Shown here one piece after another: positions 1 to 12,651 of a stretch of 64,000 bases of DNA. The stretch is from Cryptomeria japonica (taxonomy: Eukaryota > Streptophyta > Pinopsida > Cupressales > Cupressaceae). The notes below the pieces were generated by a model. That model was not told the origin of the DNA. It did no database searches and saw only the letters and a list, made by a program, of their open reading frames with translations. The stretch is from contig NC_081405.1 in NCBI RefSeq assembly GCF_030272615.1, positions 653,130,920 through 653,194,919 of the forward strand, given 5' to 3'. The translations under genes and the position numbers were made by a program. Every line of letters starts with the position of its first letter. Position 1 is the stretch's first letter.

Positions 1-1300
1 TATGGTGTCCTAAGGGGTCATAGAACACCATATGACCCCTTAGGACACCATATGACCCATAAAGATACTATATGGTGTCCTAATGGATCAGAAGACACCA
101 TATGACCCCTTAGAACACAATATTCCTCCTAACGACATCATATAGTGTCCTAAGGGATCATAGGTCACCATATGACCCCTTATGACACAATATGACCCCT
201 AACAATGTCATATAGTGTCCTAAGGGGTTATAGAACACCATATGACCCCTTAGGACAACATAAGACCCATAACGACACCATATGATGTCCTAAGGGTTCA
301 TATGGTGTCCTAAAGGGTCATAGGACACCATATGACCTCTTAGGACATAGTATGACCCCTAACAAACCTAATGGATCATATGGTGTCTAAGGGGTCACAC
401 GATGTCCTGTGACCCCTTAGGACACAATATGACCCCTTAGCACACCATACAACCCCCAATGACACCATATGGTATCCTAAGGGGTCATAGGATACCATAT
501 GACCCGTTCAGACACAATATAACCCCTAACGATACCTAAGGGGTCATTTGGTGTCCTAAGGGGTCATAGGATACCATATGACCCCTTAACACACTATACA
601 AACCCTAATGACACCGTATAGTGTCCTAAAGGCTCACAGAACACCATATGACCCCTTAGGACACCATAAGACCCATAACAACATCATATGATGTCCTAAA
701 GGGTCATGAGACACCATATGACCCTTCAGGACACAATATGACCCCTAACGACACCTTAGGGGTCATATGGTGTCCTAATGAGTCATATGATGTCCGATAG
801 CCCTTTAAGATACAATATGAACCCTTAGCACACCATATAACCCCTAACGATGCCATATGGTATCCTAAGGGGTTATAAGATGCCATATGGTATCCTGGGG
901 TGTTATAAGATACCATATGACCTGTTAGGACACAATATGACCCCTAACAACACCTAAGGGATCATAGGACACCATATGAACCCTCACGACACAATATAAC
1001 CCCTAACGACACCTAATGGGTCATATGGTGTCCTAAGTGGTCATATAACGTCCTATGACCCCTTAACACTCCATGCAACTCCTAACGACACCATACGGTG
1101 TCCTAAGGGGTCATAGGACACCATATGACCCGCTAGGACACAATATGACCCTAAACGAGACCTAAGGGATCATATGTTGTCCTAAGCGATCATATGGTGT
1201 CCTAAGGGGTCATAGGACACCATATGACCCCTTAGGACACCATACAATCCATGATGACACCATATGGTGTCTTAAGGGGTCATAGGAAACCATATGACTA
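1..1300. repeat. Irregular satellite of self-complementary units
   Basis: About 16 degenerate units, spaced roughly 60 to 105 bases apart, fill the left edge and continue beyond it. Each unit alternates the blocks TATGGTGTCC and GGACACCATA, which are reverse complements, with AAGGGGTCAT and ATGACCCCTT, also reverse complements, so every stretch can pair with its neighbours in either orientation. A third block, CCCCTAACGACACC, recurs about once per unit and marks the spacing. Short translated frames here are accidents of the repeat. The array stops about 45 bases before the CopA LTR. It could be a local satellite or the edge of a larger repeat; the window does not show which. Confidence 0.85.
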
Positions 1301-1342
1301 TTGGCATATGATGAACTGGCATGTTTATATGATGATAATGTA

Positions 1343-2725
1343 TGTTGTCATTGATGTCAATAAGTGTAAGTGAACCGGTATGCAGATTGGAAGAAGTTGG
1401 TGAACTGGTATGAAGAAATGTAGTGAATCGGTGTCGAGGTTTCACTGAGTGTGACTATCAGTTGGTAGTCTTAGCTCTAGGGTTTCCAGTTTGGCAATCT
1501 CGCTTGTGCGATACAACCGATGACATTTTATGTTAAGTTAGCTAAGAGATGAAGATGAGATCATGATGCCATGTCAGTATTGTGCACGTGAAGGATTTCC
1601 TTAAGGATCTTGCATGAGAATATCGACTGCATCAAATGTCTACCTCAGGAATGAACATTCTTCTTAGCGGTATGAGAAGAAAACATGATGAGTTACTGAT
1701 TTCTATGTACGGTGAAGAATGGATGATGCATATTGTCTTGTGATATGTTTGAAATTGTATTGCTCTATGCAAAGTGTTTGGATGGTCAGGATTGGACCGC
1801 TTGTATTGTAAACCTAAAATGCTTAGGGTTGAGGGTTTATGCTATCGACCTAATTGTTGTATATAAGGTCGATGATGTTTGTTATTGTAAGTTGTTGGAA
1901 AATGTTGTGTGTGTATGCGAGTGACGAGATACTCGCCAGACCAGTAAGAGAAAATTGTAGAGTGTGATTGCAGACATAGAGGAACTGAAAAAGGATCTAC
2001 CTTAGCATATAGTGTTGTTCTCAGATCAAAGCTTTACCTATTGTCTTCTAACCATTTCAACAAAAGGAAAATCTCTTTGCTGGGTAGCTTTAACAGGCTC
2101 AGTGTAAATCCTCTAGCCAGGTGACTCAAGTTCATTGACTTCTTCAAATCCTCTACCAAGGTAACCTTTAAGAGGGTTTCAACCTTTAACTAGGTATATA
2201 GCCATCCCTTAACCTAGTGGTCTTTAACAGGATCAGTTCCTAGCAGAACCTTATTGTAAAGTCTTTAACCGGACTAGGCTCCTAAAAGGGCGAGCTTCAA
2301 AAGAGTTCAAAAACAAGCTTTGTGGGTATTCACCCCCCCATAGTTTTTGTTATTTGGGTTTCCACGTGAAAAATATGTGTGTCATGTGTTGTGCATTTTT
2401 CATGTGATGATTAAGTGTTCTTTGTTTAAGTGATTATGCATGTAGAGCTAATGGTTATGGTATTGGTGACACACCACATGCATATGTTTATGGGTAAAGT
2501 AGCTATCAAGTATTAAATGTATTTGAAGTGTTCAAACTTACCAGTCTATGTTGTCTGAAGTCTTACTGTGTTTAACCGATATTGTCATGGTTAAGTTCAA
2601 TAATGAAGACAGCCGGTTAGTGTTGTTTTAGCTTGAAAAGATTGTCAGAAAGTCTTTGACTGTACTAATTCACACCCCCCCCGGCCTCAGTACTAGTCAG
2701 GGTATCTGCTATTCATCATTATTCA
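1343..2725 (+). repeat. 5' LTR of CopA
   Basis: The start is set at TGTTGTCATTGATGTCAA, which resembles the 5' ends of other copia LTRs here. The end is set at the CA five bases before the primer-binding site. The second half holds features shared with the other copia LTRs in the window: a GGGTTTCCACGT block near 2345, iterated AAATCCTCT/TTAACC motifs at 2100-2300, and a C-tract after TAATTCAC near 2670. There is no partner LTR to confirm the edges, so they may be off by some bases. Confidence 0.6.
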
Positions 2726-2730
2726 TTAAT

Positions 2731-2742
2731 TGGTATCAGAGC
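2731..2742 (+). other. Primer-binding site of CopA
   Basis: TGGTATCAGAGC follows the LTR end after five bases. It is the standard plant copia primer-binding site, complementary to the 3' end of initiator-Met tRNA. Confidence 0.9.
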
Positions 2743-2799
2743 AACTCCAAGTCCTCAGTGATATAAGCTTAACTGCTTGAGGTAAAAGATCCTTCCTTA

Positions 2800-5700
2800 A
2801 TGATGAAGAGGGAAGGTCCTAAGTTCAATAGAGATAACTTGAAAATATGGAGGGACAAAATGAAGATCTATATCAATAATTTGGGTGCTCAACACTGGAG
2901 CTATGTTGAAAATGTCTATGTAATTCTCACTAGCACTTTAACTGATGATCAGAAAAGAGAGATTCAAGAAAATGGGCAAGTCATGGAAGCCCTTATTAGC
3001 AGTTTGTCTGATATTGAGTTCATTTATGTACAAGATAAGGACACTCCTAAAGATGTATGTGACACATTGGAAACTATCTATGATGGTGATGAATATGTAA
3101 AGCAAGCTAAGGAAGAGAGCCTTAGAGGAAAATTTGAAGACATGAGGATGGTTGAAGGTCTGACCATTCAACAATATGGCATAAGAATCAAGACTGTTGT
3201 TGGAGATATCAAGAGCACTGGTGGAACAATTGATGATGCCACCATTGTTAGTAAAGTCTTGAGATCATTGTTACCAGTCTATGCAATCAGAGTTACTGCT
3301 ATTGAGGAACTAAGATCTATTGACAAAACCAAGGTATCCTTAGACTCTATCATTGCAAAGTTAACTGCATATGAGTTGAATAGCTATGATGGCAGTGTTC
3401 AGAAGACCGAGTCAAATTTTAGAGCATCTGTTGCACCAACCAGAAAAGGAAAAGAAGCAAGTACCAGTTATGAATTCATGCAAAGCAGAGGTATGGATGA
3501 TGAAGAAATTCTGATGGAGTTTGAAGCTCTTCTTGCCAAGAGACTTCCAAAAGGTACTGGAAAATATAGAGGTAAGCTTCCTTTAAAATGTTTTTCCTGC
3601 AATAAGATAGGACATATAGCTGTTAAATGTCCTAACAATGAGAATAAGGATAAACCGGAGAGGTTTAGAAAGTATAAAGGAGGAAATAGAAGAAATTGTC
3701 TTGTTGCAGTGGATGAAGGTGTTACTGATGAAGAGTCTGAGGATGAAGAAAATGAAGATATAGTATTTGTAGATGTAAGGGAAGAAGTGTCTGACAAGAA
3801 AGCCCTTGTCTCTTGCATTGACAACTCTAATGAGTGGATAATTGATAGTGGTTGTTCTCACCACATGACTGGTGATAGGAGAAAGTTTTTGTCTCTAGAA
3901 GAATATGATGGGGGTGTTGTCAGATTTGGCAATGATGCACCATGTTTGGTGAAAGGTAAAGGATCCATCTCACTGAATGGAAAGAGAAGTGCAGATGATG
4001 TCTACTGGGTAGAAGGTCTTAAGCATTACCTGTTGAGTGTTGCTCAACTAAATGATAAAGGACTCGTTCTGGAGTTCAAAGGTGCAGTCTGCAGAATAAA
4101 TGGTAAAAGTGGTGAACTTATTGCCATCGATAAGCAGACTAGAGGTAACCTGTTTCAGTTGAATGCCAAGATAAGTCGGTGTCTGATGGCAAAGTTTGAT
4201 GACAGTTGGATATGGCATAGGAGACTTTGTCATATGAACTTTGATAATATTGTAAAGGCTAGTAAGATCAAGGCAGTAAGAGGATTGCCTTTGATGAACA
4301 AACTGGAGAATTCTTTGTGCAGAGAATGTCAACTTGGGAAGATGTCTTCCTCAACTTTCAAAGGTAAGTCTTTTTCAGTAGAAAACTTACTTGATCTTGT
4401 GCATACTGATTTGTGTGGTCCTATGAAAACTAGAAGTATTCAGGGAGATTGGTATTTCATGATTCTTACTGATGGCTGCTCAAGAATGATGTGGGTCACA
4501 TTCTTGAAAGATGAGTCTGAGGCGTTTGGAAAGTTCAAAGCCTTTAGAGCATTAGTAGAGAAGGAAAGTGGCCAAAAGATAAAATGCCTAAGAATTGATC
4601 AAGGAGGTGAATTCACTTCTGATGAATTCAACAAGTACTGTGAAGATAGCGGTATCAAGAGGCAATTGTCTGCCCCAAGGAAACCACAACAAAATGGCAT
4701 AGCAGAAAGGAATAACAGAACTATAGTTGAAGCCACTAGAGCAATGTTGATCCAAGGAAAGGTTGCTGACACTTTCTGGAGAGAAGCGGTGAGCACTGCA
4801 GTCTATACTATGAACCAGGTACTCATCAAGAAAGGTAGAGTTAAAACCCCTTATGAGTATTGGATCGGGAAAAATCCCACTATGATCTATTTTAAAGTGT
4901 TTGGTAGTAAGTGTTATATCAAGAGAGGTGAGCATCTGAGCAATTTTGATGCTAAAAGTGATGAAGGAATATTTCTAGGATATTCCACCAAGAGAAAATC
5001 TCTCAAGTGCTACAACAATAGAACACAAAAAATTGTTGAGAGTATCAATATCAGGGTTGATGAATTTGCTAAGGAACCTGAGGAAACCTGCAGCAAAGAA
5101 GTGGAAGATGAACTATGTATAGCCTTGGGAACCGGTTAAGAAAGAAACAAGTAAAGATCTTAGTGTTCCTGTACCAGTAGAAGCTGCAGTAGGAGAAGAA
5201 GAAGAGGTAAGTGAAGAAGAAGCTAGAGTCATTCCTAGGTATGTGAAACTACATCATGATCCGAAGCAAATCATAGGAGATAAAGATGTAGGGATACTTA
5301 GAAGAAGAAAGGTGAAAGAAAATTTTTGCATGATTTCTAAATTAGAGCCCAAGACTTCGAGAGAAGCACTTACAGATGAAGACTGGATTAAAGCAATGGA
5401 AGAGGAGCTAGACCAAATAGAAAAGAATGCAACATGGTCCTTAGTACCCAGACTAGAACACAAGAATGTCATAGGTACCAAATGGGTCTTCAGGAATAAG
5501 CTAAATGAAGAAGGCACAGTTATGAGGAACAAGGAAAGACTTGTATGCAATGGATATGCTCAGGAAGAGGGAGCAGAGTATGGAGAAACCTTTGCTCCTA
5601 TGGCTAGACTGGAAGGTGTCTAAATGCTGCTTGCATTTGCAGCAATTAAGGGATTTAAGGTTTATCAGATGGATGTGAAGTCTTCTTTTTTGAATGGAAT

Positions 5701-6853
5701 CCTAGAAGAGGAAGTGTATATTGAGTAACCGAAAGGGTTTGCCTTATCAGAAGATAGTAAAATAGTGTGTAGATTACACAAAACCCTGTATGGATTAAAA
5801 CAAGCACCTAGGGTATGGTATGAATGGTTACACTCTCATCTTGTGCAGATTGGATTTCAAAGAACAAGTGAGGATAACAACATCTATCTAAAATTTGAAG
5901 GTGATTAGATTCTAATCTATGAAGTATTTGTAGATAACATAATCTTTGGAGGAGATGATAAAATGAGTCATGCTTTTGCAGATGAAATGAAGAAAGAGTT
6001 TGAGATGTCTCTGATTGGAGAGATAAAGTTCTTCATTGGTTTACACATTCAACAAATGAAAGAGGGTATCTTTATTACCCAGTCCAATTATGTCAAAGAG
6101 GTATTGAAGACCTTTGGCATGGAGGAGAGAAAACTGGTTGGTACACCGATGGTGACTGACTGTAAACTGACTTAGGAAGATGATTCAGCGTTGGTGAATG
6201 AGAAGGAGTATCGGTCAATGATCAGTAAGCTACACTATGTGGTGCACAACAAACCAAATATTGCTCATGCAGTGGGCATAGTAGCTCATTTTCAGAAAAG
6301 TCCAAGAGAATCCCACTTGGTATCTATCAAGCAGATTCTTAGATATCTGAAAGGAATAGTTGACTATGGATTGTGGTATCCATATAATGGTGACTTTAAC
6401 CTCAAAGTATATACTGATGCTAATTGGGTAGGTAATGTGGACGACCAGAAGAGCACAACTGGTGGAGCATTCTTTCTTGGTGGAAGACTAGTTTCGTGGA
6501 CAAGTAAGAAGTAGAGCTGTATTTCTAGGTCTACAACTAAAGAAGAATATGTGGCAGCATTTATGAACTGCACTCAAGCAATCTAGATGAAACATGTATT
6601 GGAAGATTTCAAAGTACTTGTATCTAAACTGGTGAATATATTTTGTGATAACACAAGTGCAATAAACATTTCCAAGAATCTAGTATTGCATGCTAGAAGT
6701 AAGCACATTGAGCTTAAGTATCACTTCTTGAGAGAAAAGGTTCAGAATAAGGAGGTTGTACTAGAACATGTTTCCAGTAAGGAGCAACTAGCAGATATAT
6801 TCACTAAGCCCTTACCGAAGACTGCATTTACCTATTTGAGAGGTGAATTCTAA
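2800..6853 (+). pseudogene. CopA gag-pol polyprotein, decayed
   Basis: Gag, protease, integrase, reverse transcriptase and RNase H are read in order. The first 779 codons are open. They contain a UBN2-like gag domain, a CX2CX4HX4C zinc knuckle (3589-3630), a protease site DSGCSHHM (about 3841-3867), a GAG-pre-integrase segment near 4200, and an integrase core with its D, D and E residues visible (4390-4720). A frameshift between about 5120 and 5160 moves the rest into another frame, which is then broken by in-frame stops at about 5621, 5726, 5906, 6173, 6512 and 6584. The reverse transcriptase active site reads FVDN (5926-5937) where YVDD is usual, so the second catalytic Asp is lost. RNase H is recognisable through YTDANW and ADIFTKPL. 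The ATG pair at 2800 starts the frame. Confidence 0.92.
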
Positions 6854-7880
6854 TAATAAATACTTGCGTAAATTCTAATAATAAGTTCTAAAAATAATCA
6901 TTTTGGAACTACAAATTATTATTCTATAAATTACTTCCATATACATATATTAAAAAAATCTACTATAACATTTATAGTGAATAACTAAAAGTCTTAATGA
7001 TACAATTGCTAGCTTTTAAAACTAATATGTGTGTTCAATACGATTTACATCTAGAAATCTCATTCTTTATTTTTTTTTCAAGAACCGGTTGGCTATTTAA
7101 AAAGTTATTAATTAATTTTTTTTGTCATTCTCAGATGTCATTCATGGTCTAAAACACTTTGAACTAGGCCACTCGAATTATTTGTGTACCTTTATTCATG
7201 TTGTTTTATGGGTTTAGCAGGTTTTGCAACATATTTAATTTTCTCCTGGAAGGCTCGTTGCCCATGTTCTTTTGCTATTCCTATTATTACTACTTATCTT
7301 TGGCTCTCAAGTAATTATAGTAATTAATTTTCTTTAATTATTTATCTTTTGTAATCTAAATTATAGCTTTTTAATTAAAATATTTAAAACATTATTTAAT
7401 AATTGGATAATTCAGTATTTTCTTTTTTCTTTTATTTTTTAAATTAGAACAAGTGTCACGTAGTGACAAGTACTTGCCATGATAGTATTGTAATAAAAAT
7501 ATTTGTTCTAATTTTTAATAATTATAATTTTGAATTGTAAAAAAAATATTTGAATTGTTATTTTCAAACCATGTTAGAATAATTATATTTATGTAATATT
7601 AACTACAACTCTTATTTTAATTAAATAATATAAACTAGCAATTGCACTTTGGTGTGCAATGGGTATGTCAAAGAGGTGTGGAAGGTCAATTGGGAAAATT
7701 TTGGTCTATTTTTTGGATAAATTTGTGCAGTTCATGAGGTCAATTTGTGGCTACGATGTTGTTTGTACAACAAAGGACTTAATTGAGAGGTGATAGTTTA
7801 AAATCAACAATGCATCCACCTACAAGGATTCAATCATAACTGAAATGAAACCTTTGAATTGAGAAGATAATCAAGTTTTA
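6854..7880. other. AT-rich spacer without recognisable feature
   Basis: Low-GC sequence between the broken end of CopA and the GA-rich tract. A 14-base stretch from the CopA end (AATTCTAATAATAA at 6846) recurs directly at 6871. I see no LTR terminus, RNA gene or credible reading frame. Confidence 0.6.
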
Positions 7881-8081
7881 TTATCAATGGGCTCATATTA
7901 TCTTTGCAATAGGGTGAGCGGAAGAGTGAGGTTGAGATAGGGCTAGAAAGAGGGATATATAGAGGGGTAAGAGTAAGAGAGAGATTGGTAAAGAGATAGA
8001 TATAGAGATAGAGAAGAAGATGAAGATATAGTTGGATTCGAAGATAGAAACGGAGAATGGGGAGAGGTCAGAGAAGCGGGG
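7880..8081. repeat. GA-rich low-complexity tract
   Basis: Runs of GAGAGA, AGATAGATA and GAAGAAGATGAAG make up most of this stretch on the plus strand. It ends at the CopB target site. No function can be assigned. Confidence 0.7.
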
Positions 8082-8953
8082 TGTAGGGAAGTTAAGTAGC
8101 AGAACAACTTCCTACACTAACCTTGAGAGGAGGGTAATGCAAAATCTTGTATAGATCGTCACAATAGTTACAAAACACAGAAATAGATATAGTAACATTC
8201 AAACCATAACACAATGATTTACGTGGGGAAAACCCTTTCAAGAGAAAAACCCCACACTCCAAAAGATGACCAATATATTATTCCGCAATAAAAAATAGAT
8301 TACAATATACTTGTAGAGAAAGCTCTTCGCAGGAGTACCACTAATCAGAAATTCAAAGGTAACTCAATAACTATAAGACTCTTACACACAACCTCTATCT
8401 CACACACCTCATATATAGGAGATACAATACAAGAAACCGTTAAATGGTATTACAAAACCATGGGCTAAAACCACCCAATAAGGTGTAGCCGACCTTATCT
8501 CCCTTTGAAATTCCCTATGATGTGTCCCTCCCTTTTTACAACTCATTTATGTATCCAATGTATTTTATATTTCCTATTTCAGGAGTACAAACTTCCAAAG
8601 ACCATAACTTGAGAACCATGTGTCCTATTGATGAACTGTTTGAAGCATCTGAAAGCTTGTGAAGTTCTCTATTGCCTTGTAAAATGTTGTGTCATTTATG
8701 CATACTTTTTAGGACATGTTGGGGCCTCTAAAGTACTCAAAATCAAATTTAAACTTTTCATTGAACCACTCCAAAATGAAAAATTTAATATCTTCAAAAC
8801 TAGATGCGATCTTGCGATGTAACTTTACCGAAATGCTTATCTAGCCAACTAGAAGCTTCATGAAGAATTTCTCAGCATTTCGCACCCAAATAAAAACTTA
8901 CTATAAATAGTAACCACATGTAAATTCAAGGTTGAGACGCCATTTTCCCAACA
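8082..8953 (-). repeat. 3' LTR of CopB
   Basis: Matches 22103-22968 across its length. On the plus strand it runs from TGTAGGGAAG to CCCAACA. A TATA-like ATATATAG lies at 8411-8418 in the right orientation for minus-strand transcription (reads CTATATAT). The block with GGGGAAAACCC near 8235 corresponds to the LTR motif shared by other copia elements in the window. Confidence 0.9.
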
Positions 8954-8966
8954 AATCTCCCACTTG
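8954..8966 (-). other. Polypurine tract of CopB
   Basis: Read on the minus strand, CAAGTGGGAGATT directly precedes the 3' LTR, in the position of the plus-strand DNA primer. Confidence 0.7.
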
Positions 8967-9008
8967 TTGGACACCTTGCAAGAGAAAAGGGAGTATCAAC
9001 ACAATAAA

Positions 9009-10426
9009 TCAATTGCTAGGGGCCATGAGGCCCATAGACTCCGAGCACCATTTGAACTTCTCTGTGCTCATAGCCTTAGTTAAAGAATTTGCAACATTCA
9101 TCAAATTTTATACCTTAACCAACTTCACCCTGCCATCTGTGACCATATCTCTGACAAAATGATACTGAACATCAATGTGCTTGGTCTGGGCATGAAATGT
9201 TGGGTTCTTAGCTAGGTAGATCACACTCTGACTATCACAAATCCTTATTTAATTCTAATGTTTGAACACAATCTCTTAAGACAGATAGCCTATTTACAAG
9301 CATGAGTCACTTCCATATATCATGCTTCAGTAGTGGATAAATAAACCACAGCCTATCGCTTACTCATCCAACTAATTGCACCACCAAATAAAGTAAACAC
9401 ATAAGCACTGGTGGATCTTTTTCTATCAATATCACCTACCCAATATGAATCCACATAACCATGAATATCAAGGGAAATCATGTCTCCAACTAAATTGCCA
9501 TGATAAGACAAAGAATACTCTGAGATACCCTTCAAATATTTGAAGACTCTTTTGACTGCATCCCAATGAACTCTACCAGGATTAGACATATATTTGGACA
9601 AAACTCCCATTTCTTAGGCAATGTCTGGTCTAGTATAGACCATGGCATACATAAAAATTCCAATTGCACTTTGGTAAGGCACTTTGCTCATGTCTTCCAT
9701 CTCCGATGGGGATGTAGGACAATCTACAATAGATAGTTTCATTCCAACCGTAAAAGGAACACACAATGGTCTACAATCATGCATGTTGAACCTTTGTAAT
9801 ACTGAATTCACATACTTACTTTGTCCTAGCCATAGTTTTCTATCCACTCTATCTCTTCTAGTTTTCATCCCAATAATGTGTTTCGCTATACCATGATATT
9901 TCATTTCAAAATTAGCAACAAGCTGAGACTTTAGTTCTGAAATCATATGTTTCCCTTTACCAATGAATAACATATTGTCAACATACAATGCAATGTAGAG
10001 GAAATGATCACCATCAAATTTATAATAAACACAGTGACTTGATTTAGAACGCTCAAATCCCAAACTCAACACATATCTATCAAATTTTTGGTACCACATC
10101 GTAGGACTATGTTTGAGGCCATACACGGATTTCTTTAATTTACATACCAAATTACTTTTACCTTTCACCACATAGTACTTCGGTTATGTCATATAAACAT
10201 CCTCCTCCAAATCACCATGAAGGAAAGCAATTTTCACATCTATTTGGTCAACCTCTAAATCATAAGTAGCAACAATAAAAAGAACAAATCTAATGGATGT
10301 CATTTTGGCAATAGGAGAAAACATATCACCATAATCAACACCCTCAACCTAAGAGTAGCCTTTTGCAATAAACCTTGATTTATACTTCTCAATGCTTCCA
10401 TCTAAACCAATCTTTTTCTTGAACAC
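9009..10426 (-). pseudogene. CopB pol, C-terminal part: reverse transcriptase and RNase H
   Basis: Continuation of CopB pol downstream of the GypC insertion. It begins in the reverse transcriptase at the KWVF segment, which is completed exactly across the insertion, and ends at the stop at 9009-9011. The active site reads YVDN (9974-9985) rather than YVDD. In-frame stops interrupt the frame, including ones near 10182, 10350, 9611 and 9350. RNase H is recognisable through a degenerate DxxW segment near 9430 and the stretch with KHIDVQYHFVRD near 9150. It is non-functional. Confidence 0.9.
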
Positions 10427-12598
10427 TAGTGCAGGAGCACCTAGTTGAGTAAAACTCCCATTTTTGAGTTTTTAATGCTTTCACGTTTTTAATGTCGTGT
10501 TAGGTTGATAATGTTGTTTTAGGTTGTTATGAGTCATGTGTAGTGGTTTTGATCTCATTTTGGGCTCAAGAGATCAAATTTTACATTTCAGGCTTTGAGT
10601 TGACAATTTTTGGCAAAAAATTGCAAAATTGCTAAAAAGGTCTTCTAATGCTTTCAAAAGAATTGAAACATGTTTGATAAGTTTTTTTAGGAATTTCTAA
10701 GTTGATTAGACAAGTTGATAAGGATAGATTGTCAAAAATGCCTTTTTGAGCAAGAAATGTTGTCATTTGGCTCAAAAAGTTGTCAAAGTTGTCATTTTTG
10801 TGTTTTTCTTGCAAAACGTGGTTGTGGAAGCCTCCTGTCCATACTGAGGTTGATAACCAACTTTTTGGACTATAAAAACACCTCTCTTTGCTTTGAAGAA
10901 GGTTGGTGATTATTTAAACAAGAGTTTCTTCAATAAAATCATGAGATAATGGCTTTATGACTGGTTTTTGTATCTTTTAGTGCAATGATCCATACTGTAG
11001 CTTCTTAATCCATATTGTAGATTCTTAATCCATACTATACCTTTGGGAAAGTGTGCATAGTACTTTTATAATGTTCTCTAGTTGATTGTTGCATTGGTTT
11101 CTTCTGGAAGTTTGATTGTACAAAATTATCTCCAAACTGTGTGCTCGCTGCCCTATCAAGGGTTTGAAGTTCCAAAATGATTCCACTTGACTAATCCATG
11201 CTTGGGATCCCACAATATGGATTAAATCAAGTTGGAACTCATGTATATATTGTACATATGCTTTTTTTTAAGCCAAAATGGTCGTTGGAAGAAGGATTTG
11301 AGTGAATACTAGGCAAGTATTGATTACTCAGCTAGTAGTGTGTTTAAAACTCAAGATTTGCACCCAAAGTCTAATTTGGAGTGAAAAAATACATGAGGCG
11401 GAGGTCTAGACATATGGCCAATGGTGTGTAAGATCACAATTTCTCATTGGTTTAGCTTGATCCTATTAAACTTTATCTTTTTGTAAGCAAACAGTGAGTT
11501 CACTATTTTTATGACTTGTATTTGACAAAATGCTCATGGAATGCTTTAAGAGCATAATCCAAGCCTTGAATCATGAAGGAAATATAATAGGAGGTTTGTT
11601 TAATGTTTTAAGACCTCATTGGGGTTTTGTAAAAGTTGATACTTCTTGTAAAACAGGTCCAAAAAGTGCAGTAGTAGTCTGACTGGTAAAGGGTAGCAAG
11701 TTGATAGTCATAGTGACATTTCTCTCCATTTTCAGTTGCTTGCCAAGTGTTTCGCATTATGCTTGTGTGTCAGAGGCAAGGGACACATGTCTAAGATAGA
11801 TCAAATGACCTAAGAAGGTCTAGGCACTTGCTTTGATGGACAATAAAGAAAACTAGGTGGACAAGCTTCAAAACCCTCCAAAACCTTACAATTAGGCCAC
11901 AAATGGTGGAGAGTCCTCACATTACCCTAACAACAGCCTAAAGCATGAAAATCAGTTAGTATATACCTCTAAACCATCAACCAAATCATTTTTGTTGGAG
12001 GAGAGGCCCATCATTGGGCAGGGTGAGCAAATTTAGGCCAATTAGGCCTCCACGGGCTAGTAGCCCTTTTTGACAGTTTTGACAGAAGTTCAAAATCCGA
12101 TTTCAAGGAGGACTTGGGGACTCATGGAATATTATGATATCTCTCCAAAACCATGAACTTGAGCATCAAATAGGCCTTTGGACAATGTGTAGTCCCTTTT
12201 GGAGGTTTTTGACCTTTAGTTGGAGTTTGAGTAGCTAAGGGCTATGAGCCTAAAACCAAATTGTGAGCATCAAACCTTGAAGAAAACTTTGCTGCCCCTA
12301 CATGTCCATGTGTAGAAGACTCCTAATGCATTCTGAAACAATGTGTTTAATGCCAAGGGAACAGGGTTTGAGTATGAGTAGTTGGGTGGAGTGAGGAATT
12401 GAAGTAAGTAGAGCATTGGTGTGAGCCATCACCAAGGAGAGGAGGTTGTTGGTGGAGATGTAGAGAGACCTATCAAGTGTAACTAAAATTGTCATTGCAA
12501 ACATCAGGAGTAGACACAATTAACACTTCTTGTTTCCTATTATTGACCTTTGAGTCAAATTGGCCCTTTTGAGCACTTTCCTAGCAATCTCCCTATCA
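10427..12598 (+). repeat. 5' LTR of GypC
   Basis: Pairs with 17236-19387. The first two bases are TA where the 3' copy has TG; placing the edge here gives the exact AACAC duplication. The LTR ends CTATCA four bases before the primer-binding site. It is 20 bases longer than its partner because of a tandem duplication of a segment containing TTCTTAATCCATA around 11000-11040. Confidence 0.92.
10871..10878 (+). promoter_or_regulatory. TATA box of the GypC 5' LTR
   Basis: TATAAAAA lies 444 bases into the LTR, and the equivalent site in the 3' LTR (17682-17689) is 446 bases in. This is the only TATA-like element I noted in that part of the LTR, so it is the likely core promoter. That would leave a leader of about 1.7 kb before gag. 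Confidence 0.6.
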
Positions 12599-12601
12599 TA
12601 G

Positions 12602-12614
12602 TGGTATCAGAGCC
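12602..12614 (+). other. Primer-binding site of GypC
   Basis: TGGTATCAGAGCC, complementary to initiator-Met tRNA, three bases after the LTR end. Confidence 0.92.
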
Positions 12615-12651
12615 AACAAAAGATTCAGGAGGAAAGGAACATTAGGAATAC

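Larger units (their letters stand above)
1343..6853 (+). mobile_element. CopA: Ty1/copia retrotransposon, 3' truncated
   Basis: A plus-strand copia element with a 5' LTR, primer-binding site and gag-pol in the copia order (gag, protease, integrase, reverse transcriptase, RNase H). It stops just after the RNase H C-terminus. No polypurine tract and no copy of the 5' LTR follow, so the 3' end was lost or replaced by AT-rich sequence near 6853. Without a 3' LTR, no target duplication can be read. The pol frame carries one frameshift and several stops, so this is a dead copy. Confidence 0.9.

Noticed and set aside
1733-1924. Small reading frame of 63 codons inside the CopA LTR
   Set aside because: It lies within an LTR, has no recognisable domain or homologous frame in related LTRs, and is short enough to occur by chance.
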